DNA of 64,000 nucleotides, taken from positions 248,001 to 312,000 of the forward strand of contig NZ_UAUL01000007.1 of NCBI RefSeq assembly GCF_900456775.1. Reading direction: 5' to 3'. Within the stretch, counting starts at the first letter, position 1. Every line of letters begins with the position of its first letter. Source of the stretch: Sarcina ventriculi. GTDB taxonomy: Bacteria > Bacillota > Clostridia > Clostridiales > Clostridiaceae. The notes under the pieces were generated by a model. The model saw nothing but the letters and a program-made list of their open reading frames with translations. It was not told the DNA's origin and searched no databases. A program made the translations under genes and the position numbers. This document shows positions 21,550 through 29,886 of the stretch, in pieces.

Positions 21550-22167
21550 TTAAATTTGCCATTCAATAAGTTCCATATCTTTTGCCCATGATGAACAAGC
21601 TCTTGGATATCCTTGGCTTGTACTACTTCCGACAACATAGGTCTTTTTTAAATCAAAACAATTATTTTTAACAGTTTTATAACCCTTTAATATATATTGT
21701 ATTCTATCTTCAAAAATAGATTTTAATCCTATTGGCGGTTCCCCCCAAGCAAAAATAATATGATTACAATCTATCATTTCTTCAAATATTACTAAATCAT
21801 TTTTTATAAATTCACCATTTTGCCATATTCCCTCGTTGCCTAATAAGAATAATTCTCCTTTTGTTTTGAATATTTCTTCTAAAGCATATTTTGTATACTC
21901 AATGCACGGAAAAACAAATACAAAACTAATTCTTTTTATTCCTCCAAATTCATCATCATGGTCTAAAAGATACTTTGTAGCTCTTTTTAAACTTTTCATT
22001 GAATCCTCTAATTGATAAGGTTTTGGTGCCTTTAAAACTATAAGAATCGAATTTTTATTTTCTTTGTTTATAGGTACAACAATCTTAAAAATTCTATCTT
22101 CAACTTCATCAATTATTTTTTCTATGTTATTATCTTTAAAAAACTTAAAATGATTATTCTTTTGCAT
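21550..22167 (-). CDS. DUF1643-like protein
   Basis: A 205-residue soluble protein. The central FAWGEPP segment and the C-terminal GSSTSQGYPRACSSWA recall DUF1643, whose members carry a Trp-Gly motif and a C-terminal G-x-PRH/PRA motif. The function of that family is not established. AAGGGGA precedes the ATG well. It lies downstream of the ABC-F gene on the same strand, with an inverted repeat between them. I see no catalytic motif, so the call is limited to family resemblance. Confidence 0.6.
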   Translation of the reverse strand: MQKNNHFKFFKDNNIEKIIDEVEDRIFKIVVPINKENKNSILIVLKAPKPYQLEDSMKSLKRATKYLLDHDDEFGGIKRISFVFVFPCIEYTKYALEEIFKTKGELFLLGNEGIWQNGEFIKNDLVIFEEMIDCNHIIFAWGEPPIGLKSIFEDRIQYILKGYKTVKNNCFDLKKTYVVGSSTSQGYPRACSSWAKDMELIEWQI

Positions 22168-22238
22168 ATTATAGTCCCCTTTTTATACTCATATTGTATT
22201 TTTTTAAATTATGATAATTAAATTTTAAACCCTGATAT

Positions 22239-22265
22239 GAGTTGCCATAAAATATATGGCAACTC
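22239..22265. repeat. Inverted repeat between ABC-F and DUF1643 genes
   Basis: GAGTTGCCAT and ATGGCAACTC form a perfect 10-bp stem with a 7-base loop. There is no T run on the minus strand, so it is not a classical terminator. It could be an RNA-stabilising hairpin or an operator. Confidence 0.6.
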
Positions 22266-22311
22266 ACTATCATATTATTTAGCATAATCTAAATATATGC
22301 ATAACTTAACA

Positions 22312-24234
22312 CTATTGTTTCTTACTTTCCTCTATTTTTTGAGCTAAGTCATTTAAATATTCCCATCTTTCATATTTAAATTCTAAATTCTTTTCGACCT
22401 CTTCTTTTTCCTTCATAAGTTCTTGAAGTTTTGAAAAATCACTAGAATATTTGCTCATTTCTTCATCTAATGATATAATTTTATTCTCTAAAATCTCTAT
22501 ATCACTATCAATAGTTTCAAATTCCTTTTGCTCTTTAAAAGTAAATTTTAATTTTTTCTCTCTAATCTTTTCAACTTTTTTATTCACAGAAATTTTATTT
22601 TTATCCACAGTTTTTTCTTCTTTATCAACAACTTTATCTTTTTCCTTGTGGATTAAATAATCACTATAATTTCCTTCATATTTTTTTATCTCGCCTTTTC
22701 CTTCATAAGAAAATATCTTATTGCAAATTCTATCTAAGAAATATCTATCATGAGATACTGTTATAACTGCACCATTAAAATCATCTAAATAGTCCTCTAA
22801 AATTTTTAATGTTTCTATATCTAAATCATTAGTAGGTTCATCTAAAAGCAATACATTTGGAGCTTCCATAAGAATCTTTAAAAGATGAAGTCTTCTTCTT
22901 TCACCACCTGATAATTTTCCAATTAAAGTCCACTGCATAGTTCCATCAAATAAAAACTTTTCACACATTTGAGAGGCAGTTATTCTATCACCTGTTGCTG
23001 TTGGTAAATATTCTCCTGCTTCTTTTACATATTCTAAAACTCTCATATCAGGATTCATGTGACTATCATCTTGAGAGAAACAACCAATCTTTACTGTTTC
23101 ACCTTTTATAACTTCCCCACTATCTGCAATTAATTTTCCTTCTAAAATTTTTATAAGAGTTGATTTTCCAACTCCGTTTTGTCCAACTATACCTATCCTA
23201 TCATTTCTTAAAACTATATAGCTAAAATCATTTATTATTTTTTTGTCCCCAAAAGTCTTTGAAATATCATGAAGTTCTATTACTTTCTTACCTAACCTAC
23301 TACTCATAACAGAAATCTCAATATTATCATTGGTTACTAATCCTTCTTGAGAAGTCAAATCATGAAATCTATCAAGTCTTGCTTTTTGTTTAGTGCTTCT
23401 AGCCTTTGCTCCTCGTCTAACCCAAGCCAATTCTTTTCTTATAAGATTTTGTCTTTTATCCTCATTTGCTTGTTCAATCTCTAATCTTTCCATCTTTTTT
23501 TCTAAGAACATAGAATAATTTCCATCATAACTAAATAATCTTCCTCTATCTAATTCTAAAATTCTATTAGTTACTCTATCTAAAAAATACCTGTCATGAG
23601 TAATCATTAAAAGAGCACCTTTTCTTTTATTTAAATATTCCTCAAGCCAATTTATAGTTTCATTATCTAAATGATTTGTAGGCTCATCTAAAATCAAAAG
23701 CTCACATGGAGTTATAAGAGCTGAAGCTAACATCACTCTCTTTCTTTGTCCCCCAGATAAATTCCCTACTTTAGCATTAAAATCTTCTATACCAAGCTTT
23801 GTTAAAACTATCTTAGCCTCACTTTCTAAATCCCAAAGATTTAAACTATCTATTTCCCCTTGAAGATTTATAAGTTTTTTATGTAAACTTTCATCTGCTG
23901 TATTTGAATTTATTTTTTCTAAAACTTCCTCATATTCTCTTATAATTTGCATTTCTTTAGAATTTCCTCTAAATACTTGCTCTATAACAGTTAATTCATT
24001 ATCATAATCAGGATTTTGAGATAAATATTCTATTCTAACCCTATTTCCCTTTGTAATACTTCCACTATCACACTCTTCTATACCTGCAATAATTTTTAAA
24101 AAGGTAGATTTTCCTGTTCCATTTACACCAATAAGACCTATTTTCTCTCCTTCATTTATTCCTAAAGATATATTATTAACCAAAATTTTTTCTGAATAGC
24201 TTTTCGTTATATTTTCCAACGTAATTAAATTCAT
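22312..24234 (-). CDS. ABC-F ATPase (Uup/YdiF-like)
   Basis: About 640 residues with two ATP-binding cassettes and no membrane segment. Walker A motifs are GVNGTGKST and GQNGVGKST; the signatures are LSGGQRKR and LSGGERRR; the Walker B motifs end LILDEPTNHLD and LLLDEPTNDLD. The linker between cassettes is the ABC-F interaction region, and a C-terminal charged coiled coil (from ~545) resembles Uup. Such proteins act on the ribosome, resolving stalled or structured states, and some protect against antibiotics. The linker is not long in the way typical of resistance proteins, so a housekeeping role is favoured. The ATG at 24234 is better spaced from AAAGGA than the one three codons upstream. 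Confidence 0.9.
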   Translation of the reverse strand: MNLITLENITKSYSEKILVNNISLGINEGEKIGLIGVNGTGKSTFLKIIAGIEECDSGSITKGNRVRIEYLSQNPDYDNELTVIEQVFRGNSKEMQIIREYEEVLEKINSNTADESLHKKLINLQGEIDSLNLWDLESEAKIVLTKLGIEDFNAKVGNLSGGQRKRVMLASALITPCELLILDEPTNHLDNETINWLEEYLNKRKGALLMITHDRYFLDRVTNRILELDRGRLFSYDGNYSMFLEKKMERLEIEQANEDKRQNLIRKELAWVRRGAKARSTKQKARLDRFHDLTSQEGLVTNDNIEISVMSSRLGKKVIELHDISKTFGDKKIINDFSYIVLRNDRIGIVGQNGVGKSTLIKILEGKLIADSGEVIKGETVKIGCFSQDDSHMNPDMRVLEYVKEAGEYLPTATGDRITASQMCEKFLFDGTMQWTLIGKLSGGERRRLHLLKILMEAPNVLLLDEPTNDLDIETLKILEDYLDDFNGAVITVSHDRYFLDRICNKIFSYEGKGEIKKYEGNYSDYLIHKEKDKVVDKEEKTVDKNKISVNKKVEKIREKKLKFTFKEQKEFETIDSDIEILENKIISLDEEMSKYSSDFSKLQELMKEKEEVEKNLEFKYERWEYLNDLAQKIEESKKQ

Positions 24235-24369
24235 TTTTATCATCCTTTTCTAAGAATATTAACTTCATTATAATATAACACTCAATTTTATTAAAGAATT
24301 TATAAACATCAATAATTAATCATTTTATGTTATAATCTTTAAAGCTAATAGTTTGAGAGGAGAAATTTT

Positions 24370-25545
24370 ATGACGAGTAAATTTTATTTACATCAAGGAA
24401 AAAACAAAAGAGTAGAACAAGGTAGACCATGGGTTTATATTGATGAAATTAATGAATATGATGGTGATTATGAAAATGGAGATATAGTTGAAGTTTATAA
24501 TCATAAAGGCTATTTTTTAGGAAAAGGCTACATAAATGACAGAAGTAAAATAACAATTAGAATAATGACTCGTGATATAAATGAAGAAATTAATGAAGAG
24601 TTTTTCAAAAAAAGATTTAAAGATGCTTGGGATTATAGAAAAACTGTAATTGACACATCTTCTTGCAGATTTATCTTTGGCGAAGCTGACTTTTTACCAG
24701 GGCTTACTGTTGATAAATTTGAAGATTATTATGTAATTCAAATATCAACTTTAGGAATGGAAAAATACAAAGATTTAATAGTTAAAATCTTAGTTGAAGA
24801 ATATAATGCAAAAGGTGTTTACGAAAGAAGTGATATAAAAACTAGAGAAATAGAAGGTTTAGAACAAACTAAAGGATTTTTAACCGAACCTTTTAATACA
24901 GACATAGAAATAATTGAAAATGGTGTTAAATATATAGTAGATTTAGAAAACGGACAAAAAACTGGATTTTTCTTAGATCAAAAAGAAAATAGAGCTGCAA
25001 TTCATAGGATTTGTAAAAATAAAGATGTTCTAGATTGCTTTACACACACAGGTTCTTTTGCATTAAATGCTGGAATAGCAGGTGCTAAATCAGTTTTAGG
25101 TATTGATGTATCTCAACATGCAGTAGACTGTGCAACTAGGAATGCCATGCTTAATAATCTTCAAAACACAGTAAAATTTGAATGTCATAACGCATTTGAT
25201 GTTTTAGGAGAATGGTCAAGGAATGGAAAAGAATTTGATGTTGTTATATTAGACCCTCCAGCTTTCACAAAATCTAGAAATACAATAAAACAAGCAATAA
25301 GGGGCTACAAAGAAATAAATCTTAGAGGATTAAAAATGGTAAAGAAAGGTGGCTATTTTGCAACCTGCTCTTGTTCTCATTATATGAGTGAAGAACAACT
25401 TAAAAAAACAGTTTTAGAAGCTGCCCATGATGCAAGAAGAACTCTAAGGCAAATTGAAGTTAGAACACAAAGTTCAGATCATCCAATTCTTTGGAATTCA
25501 GATGAGTCTTATTATTTAAAATTTTTTATATTCCAAGTTATTTAG
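24370..25545 (+). CDS. Class I SAM-dependent rRNA methyltransferase (RlmI-like)
   Basis: A 391-residue protein with an N-terminal PUA domain (about 1-75) and an EEHEE region. The C-terminal Rossmann methyltransferase has the SAM motif VLDCFTHTGSFAL and the catalytic-region motif VVILDPPAF. The DPPAF motif and a cysteine in ATCSCSHYM fit the 5-methylcytosine RlmI/RlmK-like family acting on 23S rRNA. The exact target base is not determined. GAGAGGAG precedes the ATG. Divergent from the ABC-F gene. Confidence 0.88.
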   Translation: MTSKFYLHQGKNKRVEQGRPWVYIDEINEYDGDYENGDIVEVYNHKGYFLGKGYINDRSKITIRIMTRDINEEINEEFFKKRFKDAWDYRKTVIDTSSCRFIFGEADFLPGLTVDKFEDYYVIQISTLGMEKYKDLIVKILVEEYNAKGVYERSDIKTREIEGLEQTKGFLTEPFNTDIEIIENGVKYIVDLENGQKTGFFLDQKENRAAIHRICKNKDVLDCFTHTGSFALNAGIAGAKSVLGIDVSQHAVDCATRNAMLNNLQNTVKFECHNAFDVLGEWSRNGKEFDVVILDPPAFTKSRNTIKQAIRGYKEINLRGLKMVKKGGYFATCSCSHYMSEEQLKKTVLEAAHDARRTLRQIEVRTQSSDHPILWNSDESYYLKFFIFQVI

Positions 25546-25617
25546 TTTTTAAGTTAATTTAATAAATTCCATAAATTTCTTAGAATTATTTAAATTATTT
25601 TGGAAAATATAATAATG

Positions 25618-25654
25618 TAGCACGGATATTTAAAAAAATATCCTGCTTGGCTAC
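25618..25654 (+). terminator. Hairpin downstream of the methyltransferase gene
   Basis: Two stacked stems, GTAGC/GCTAC outside and GGATATTT/AAATATCC inside, are separated by an asymmetric internal loop and followed by a short T run. Termination is the simplest reading. Confidence 0.6.
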
Positions 25655-25709
25655 TTTAATTTAAATATTATATAACTTATTTTATATAATATTTAATTTA
25701 TATAAATGC

Positions 25710-25778
25710 AAGACTATATTAAATATCTACGCTTATAATATCTAAAAATAGTATAAGAAAAATATTTAATATAGTCTT
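25710..25778. repeat. Perfect 17-bp inverted repeat in a gene-free stretch
   Basis: Arms at 25710-25726 and 25762-25778 are perfectly complementary, starting AAGACTATATT on the left. An inner CTTATA/TATAAG pair (25732-25737, 25752-25757) extends the foldback. It lies between a terminator and the first DMT gene and belongs to no gene. The rest of 25546-26016 is AT-rich and shows no open frame that I can support. Confidence 0.7.
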
Positions 25779-26016
25779 CTATTATTAAATTATATATTAA
25801 GTTTTTTCAAATTCTTTAATCCATAATTATCTAATTTAAAGTATTATATATTTCAAAAACCTTCCTATCCTTTATATTTCTTCTTTTTCTCTCATAAAAA
25901 ATTTCATATCTTTAATCCATTTCAAAAAATTTTTTCATAAAATCCCTTAATTTTTTTTAAACTTTGTATTATAATTGTTCTTAGTCTAATTTATTAGATA
26001 AAAAATTTTACTAAGT

Positions 26017-26044
26017 AGGAAGTGTTTTTACACAAAATATAATG
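26017..26044 (+). promoter_or_regulatory. Split ribosome-binding site of DMT gene 1
   Basis: AGGA (26017-26020) is 21 bases from the ATG at 26042. The gap contains GTGT-TTTT-ACAC (26022-26033), a small hairpin. With the hairpin folded the effective gap is nine bases. There is no closer Shine-Dalgarno sequence and no in-frame upstream start. Confidence 0.6.
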
Positions 26045-26962
26045 TCAGAAAAAATTAATAATCTAGATAATAAAACGAAAGGCCTTATATATATACTTAT
26101 ATTTGGCTTATTTTTGGCTATTATGAATACATTTTTGAAATTAGCAGGTCCTATTCCTATTGCGGAAAAGATTGTTTATAAAAATGTAATTTGTACTATC
26201 GCAGGTTTTGTATTTCTTGCTAAAACCTACGGATTTAAAGATAAAAGCCTTTACTTTGGAAATAGAAAAAATATTTTTGGTCTTTCCATGAGAAATATTT
26301 GTGGAATACTTGGAATTACGGCTAACCTTTATGCCTTGCAACACTTAATCTTATCGACAGCTAGTGTACTTCAAGATTTAAGTGTATTTTTTGTCGTAAT
26401 ATTTTCATTTATATTCTTAAAAGAAAAAGTTAGATTGTGGCAAGTTGTATTAATTTGTGTTGGATTTTTAGGCGCATTAGTAGTAATAAACCCAACTAGC
26501 GTAAAATTTGCTCTTGCCCCTGCTCTTGCTGCTATTTTTGGCACTGCAATGAATAGTGGAACTTCTGTTACTATGAGGTTTTTAGGAAAAAAAGCCGCTC
26601 CATCTACTGTAGTATTTTTCTCTAACCTTGTTTCTGTAATAGTATTTACGCCATTTATGTTAATGGATTATAAAGTTTTATCATTACATACAACTATATT
26701 TTTACTTCTTGCAGGAGTTTGCTATACTGTAGTTGATTTTACCATAGTTTTGGCATACAAATATGCTCCTGGTAGAGAAATTGCTATTTTTTCCTATGTA
26801 GATGTAGTATTTTCTGCCGCTCTTGGATTTGCTGTATTTGGAACATTCCCAAAAGTAACAGCTATAATAGGATATGCAATAATTATAGCAGCTGCTATAC
26901 TTTTAGTTTTATATAACTTTAAAATTAAAGAAACTAAAAAAGCTCTTGATACTAGCCTTTAA
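26042..26962 (+). CDS. EamA/DMT-family transporter, tandem copy 1
   Basis: A 306-residue inner-membrane protein with ten predicted helices arranged as two EamA repeats, as in drug/metabolite transporters. Each half has the typical ending where a helix is followed by FIFLKEKVRLWQ (first half) or ALGFAVFGTFPKV (second half). Substrate cannot be read from the sequence; members export amino acids, nucleosides or other metabolites. It is the first of three paralogues in a row and is very close to copy 2, with which it is probably co-transcribed since no terminator separates them. The start codon is set by the split ribosome site upstream. Confidence 0.88.
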   Translation: MSEKINNLDNKTKGLIYILIFGLFLAIMNTFLKLAGPIPIAEKIVYKNVICTIAGFVFLAKTYGFKDKSLYFGNRKNIFGLSMRNICGILGITANLYALQHLILSTASVLQDLSVFFVVIFSFIFLKEKVRLWQVVLICVGFLGALVVINPTSVKFALAPALAAIFGTAMNSGTSVTMRFLGKKAAPSTVVFFSNLVSVIVFTPFMLMDYKVLSLHTTIFLLLAGVCYTVVDFTIVLAYKYAPGREIAIFSYVDVVFSAALGFAVFGTFPKVTAIIGYAIIIAAAILLVLYNFKIKETKKALDTSL

Positions 26963-27010
26963 CAAAAGTATCAATTAATTTACTAATATACAAAAGAAAA
27001 ATTTTATTAA

Positions 27011-27043
27011 GGAGGATGTGTGGCTTCACACAAAAATATAATG
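27011..27043 (+). promoter_or_regulatory. Split ribosome-binding site of DMT gene 2
   Basis: GGAGG (27011-27015) is 25 bases from the ATG at 27041. The hairpin TGTGTG-GCTT-CACACA occupies 27017-27032. Folded, only about nine bases remain. An in-frame GTG at 27020 lies inside the hairpin and would add seven residues, but copies 1 and 3 have no such extension. Confidence 0.65.
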
Positions 27044-27961
27044 TCAGAAAAAATTAACAATTTAGATAATAAAACAAAAGGTCTTATATATATACTTATA
27101 TTTGGCTTATTTTTAGCTATTACAAACACTCTTTTAAAGTCAGCAGGTCATATTCCAGTAGCTGAAAAAACTGTTTATAGAAATGGAATTTGTGCTATCG
27201 CAGGTTTTATTGCTGTAGCTAAAGCTTATGGATTTAAGGATAAAAGTCGTTACTTTGGAAATAAACAAAATATTTTAGGTCTTTCTATGAGAACTATATG
27301 TGGAATACTTGGAATTACAGCTAACCTTTATGCTTTGCAATATTTAATTTTATCAACAGCCAGTGTACTTCAAGACTTAAGCGTATTCTTTGTTGTAATA
27401 TTTTCATTTATATTCTTAAGAGAAAAAATTAGATTATGGCAAATTGTATTAATCTGTGTTGGATTTTTAGGTGCTTTAGTTGTAATAAACCCAACTAGCG
27501 TAAAATTTGCTATTGCTCCTGCTCTTGCTGCTATTTTTGGTGCTGCAATGAATGGTGGAGATGCTGTTTCTATGAGATTTTTAGGAAAAAAAGCTTCTCC
27601 ATCTACCGTAGTATTCTTCTATAACTTTGTTTCTGCAATAATACTTACTCCATTTATGTTAATGGATTATAAAGTTTTATCATTACATACAACTATATTT
27701 TTAATTCTTGCTGGACTTTGTTATATCGTTGTTGAATTTGCCATGGTTTCAGCATACAAATATGCTCCAGGTAGAGAAATTGCTATTTTTTCCTATGTAG
27801 ATGTAGTATTTTCTGCCGCTCTTGGATTTATTGTATTTGGAACATTCCCAAAAGTAACAGCTATAATAGGATATGTGATAATTATAGCAGCCGCTATACT
27901 TTTAGTTTTATACAATTTTAAAGTTAAAGAAAACACTTCAAATCAAAAACATACAGCATAA
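27041..27961 (+). CDS. EamA/DMT-family transporter, tandem copy 2
   Basis: A 306-residue paralogue of copy 1 with the same ten-helix, two-repeat layout and nearly the same sequence from the first residues (MSEKINNLDNKTKGLIYILI) to the last helix. Differences cluster in the second helix, in the loop after it and in the fourth to seventh helices, which could alter specificity. The start is placed at the ATG matching copies 1 and 3. A GTG seven codons upstream (27020) is the alternative. It ends with a strong hairpin terminator, closing a likely two-gene transcript. Confidence 0.87.
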   Translation: MSEKINNLDNKTKGLIYILIFGLFLAITNTLLKSAGHIPVAEKTVYRNGICAIAGFIAVAKAYGFKDKSRYFGNKQNILGLSMRTICGILGITANLYALQYLILSTASVLQDLSVFFVVIFSFIFLREKIRLWQIVLICVGFLGALVVINPTSVKFAIAPALAAIFGAAMNGGDAVSMRFLGKKASPSTVVFFYNFVSAIILTPFMLMDYKVLSLHTTIFLILAGLCYIVVEFAMVSAYKYAPGREIAIFSYVDVVFSAALGFIVFGTFPKVTAIIGYVIIIAAAILLVLYNFKVKENTSNQKHTA

Positions 27962-27965
27962 AAGA

Positions 27966-27998
27966 AAAAAACTATGCTTAATTTAAGCATAGTTTTTT
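27966..27998. terminator. Terminator after DMT gene 2
   Basis: A perfect 15-bp stem, AAAAAACTATGCTTA with its complement, has a three-base loop and a T run. Confidence 0.92.
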
Positions 27999-28132
27999 AA
28001 TTTACAAAAAATTAATTTTTTATTAATTATTTATTTTATAAATGTTCATAACTAAGGAATATAATTAAATCAACTGACTTATAAAGTTAATCTACTAAGT
28101 ATTATTTTTTTTATTTTTACAACTTTATATTT

Positions 28133-28171
28133 AAAGGAGGTTTATGTATTTTTACATAAAATAATAGTATG
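28133..28171 (+). promoter_or_regulatory. Split ribosome-binding site of DMT gene 3
   Basis: AAAGGAGG (28133-28140) is 28 bases from the ATG at 28169. A perfect 8-bp hairpin TTTATGTA-TTTT-TACATAAA (28141-28160) fills the gap and leaves eight bases. A further pairing ATAAAGTT/AACTTTAT (28081-28088 and 28121-28128) lies upstream of the Shine-Dalgarno site. Confidence 0.7.
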
Positions 28172-29092
28172 AGTGAAAAATTTAATAGTTTAGATAACAG
28201 GAAAAAAGGATTAATTTACATAATTTTATATGCTATATCAATTGCTTTAATGAATACATTATTAAAATTAGCAGGTCCTATTCCTCCAACAGAAAAAATA
28301 GTTTATAAAAGCTTTATTTGTATTATCGGAGGATTTATTGTTATAGCTAAAACCTACGGTTTCAAAGATAAGGGTAGATTTATTGGTAATAAAAAAAATA
28401 TTTTTGGTCTTTCCATTAGAACAATATGTGGTTTAACCGGAGGAACCGCAAATATTTATGCACTTCAATATCTAATTTTATCTACTTCTAGCGTAATTCA
28501 AGATTTAAGTGTGTTCTTTCTTGTAATTTTCTCTTTTATATTCTTGAAAGAAAAAATTAAATTTTGGCAAGTTGTATTGATATGCGTTGGCTTTGTCGGA
28601 GCTGTATTTGTAATAAACCCATCTAGCGCCAAATTTGTTCTTACACCATCTTTAGCCGCTATATTTGGTTCTGCAATGAATGCTGGAGACTCAGTTTCTA
28701 TGAGATATTTAAGAAAAACTGCTTCACCAAGTACAATTGTATTCTTTTACAATGTTGCCTGTGCAGTAGTTCTTACACCATTTATGCTAATGGATTATAA
28801 GGTTTTAACTATTAAAGCAATGACTTACTTACTTTTATCAGGAGTTTGTTATCTTGTAGTTGAATTTGCCATAACTTCAGCTTATAAATATGCCCCTGCT
28901 AGAGAAATAGCTATATTCTCATATATTGATGTTATATTCTCTGCCGTGCTTGGATTTATTGTATTTGGATCACTTCCAACAATTATCTCTATCATTGGTT
29001 ACATAATAATTTTAGCAGCAGCTATTACCTTAGTCCTATATAATTCAAAAACTACAGATAGTTCAAAACAAGAAACTAAGGCTACTAGCTAA
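28169..29092 (+). CDS. EamA/DMT-family transporter, tandem copy 3
   Basis: A 307-residue, ten-helix EamA transporter and the most divergent of the three tandem paralogues. The N-terminus MSEKFNSLDNRKKGLIYI and the helix ends FIFLKEKIKFWQ and VLGFIVFGSLPTI align with the others throughout. It has its own leader after the terminator of copy 2, so it is probably a separate transcript. No clear hairpin terminator follows; the downstream sequence is simply T-rich. Confidence 0.88.
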   Translation: MSEKFNSLDNRKKGLIYIILYAISIALMNTLLKLAGPIPPTEKIVYKSFICIIGGFIVIAKTYGFKDKGRFIGNKKNIFGLSIRTICGLTGGTANIYALQYLILSTSSVIQDLSVFFLVIFSFIFLKEKIKFWQVVLICVGFVGAVFVINPSSAKFVLTPSLAAIFGSAMNAGDSVSMRYLRKTASPSTIVFFYNVACAVVLTPFMLMDYKVLTIKAMTYLLLSGVCYLVVEFAITSAYKYAPAREIAIFSYIDVIFSAVLGFIVFGSLPTIISIIGYIIILAAAITLVLYNSKTTDSSKQETKATS

Positions 29093-29142
29093 AATTTTTG
29101 TTTTTAATTTAAATTTTTTTTAATAATATTTAGTAGCATAAC

Positions 29143-29862
29143 TTATAATATGTCTATGTTATTATTTCTAAAAATAGGAACTATATCTGTTAAATTTTTA
29201 GAACAACAATAATTTAAATCATCTTGTAAGCCTAAAGATGTTAAAACATCAAAATGTCTAGCATTTTTAATAAACGAAATTATATCCGTATTATTTTCAT
29301 AAACATATTTCGCAGTTTTGGCTATATCAGACATTTCACAATACTTTTCTTTCAATATATTATCTATCATATATCCCGCACAAATAAAATCATCCATAGA
29401 AAATTCGCCATTTGTTCCTGCATTGACAAACACAACATCCTTATTTAATTCAAGCAATTTTTTAGATACTGCAAGTCCATTTATCATAGAACCAATCAAT
29501 ATTAAATCAGCTTTTTTGCAAAGATTTAACGCTCTTGTACCATTTGTAGTAGATAAAATTACTGTTTTATTTAATACCTTATTTTGAGCATATTCTAAAG
29601 GCGAGTTAGAAAAATCAAAACCTTCTATTTTTAAAGCTCTCCTCTCTCCACCTAAAACTACATTTTCCCCACAATCTCTTAATTTTTTTGCTTTATCAAA
29701 AGCTTCATCTACCGTAAGAATTGGAATTACACATTTAGCTCCATTTTTTAAAGCTGTTGTTATAACACTTGTTGCTCTTAACATGTCTATAACTACAACT
29801 ATTTTATCCTTTATTTTATTTTCTTCTATATAATCTGCTGAAATTATTAAATCTATCTTCAT
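29143..29862 (-). CDS. comB: ComB family protein, probable 2-phosphosulfolactate phosphatase
   Basis: A 239-residue protein matching ComB, which hydrolyses 2-phosphosulfolactate in coenzyme M synthesis in archaea. Family landmarks are [16 protein letters not shown] at the N-terminus, [19 protein letters not shown], and STTNGTRAL in the middle. No other coenzyme M genes are present here, and Clostridium is not known to make coenzyme M, so the physiological substrate may be a different phosphorylated hydroxy acid. GGGGGA precedes the ATG. It follows the radical SAM gene by 24 bases, suggesting co-transcription. Confidence 0.85.
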   Translation of the reverse strand: MKIDLIISADYIEENKIKDKIVVVIDMLRATSVITTALKNGAKCVIPILTVDEAFDKAKKLRDCGENVVLGGERRALKIEGFDFSNSPLEYAQNKVLNKTVILSTTNGTRALNLCKKADLILIGSMINGLAVSKKLLELNKDVVFVNAGTNGEFSMDDFICAGYMIDNILKEKYCEMSDIAKTAKYVYENNTDIISFIKNARHFDVLTSLGLQDDLNYCCSKNLTDIVPIFRNNNIDIL

Positions 29863-29886
29863 AAAAATATTCCCCCATATTCAACT

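Noticed and set aside
25546-26041. CRISPR or tandem-repeat array in the gene-free stretch
   Set aside because: Only one inverted repeat and one hairpin were seen; there are no regularly spaced direct repeats anywhere in the window.
27020-27040. GTG start adding seven residues to DMT gene 2
   Set aside because: Genes 1 and 3 have no in-frame counterpart, and the extension falls in the hairpin. It cannot be excluded, but the shared ATG is better supported.
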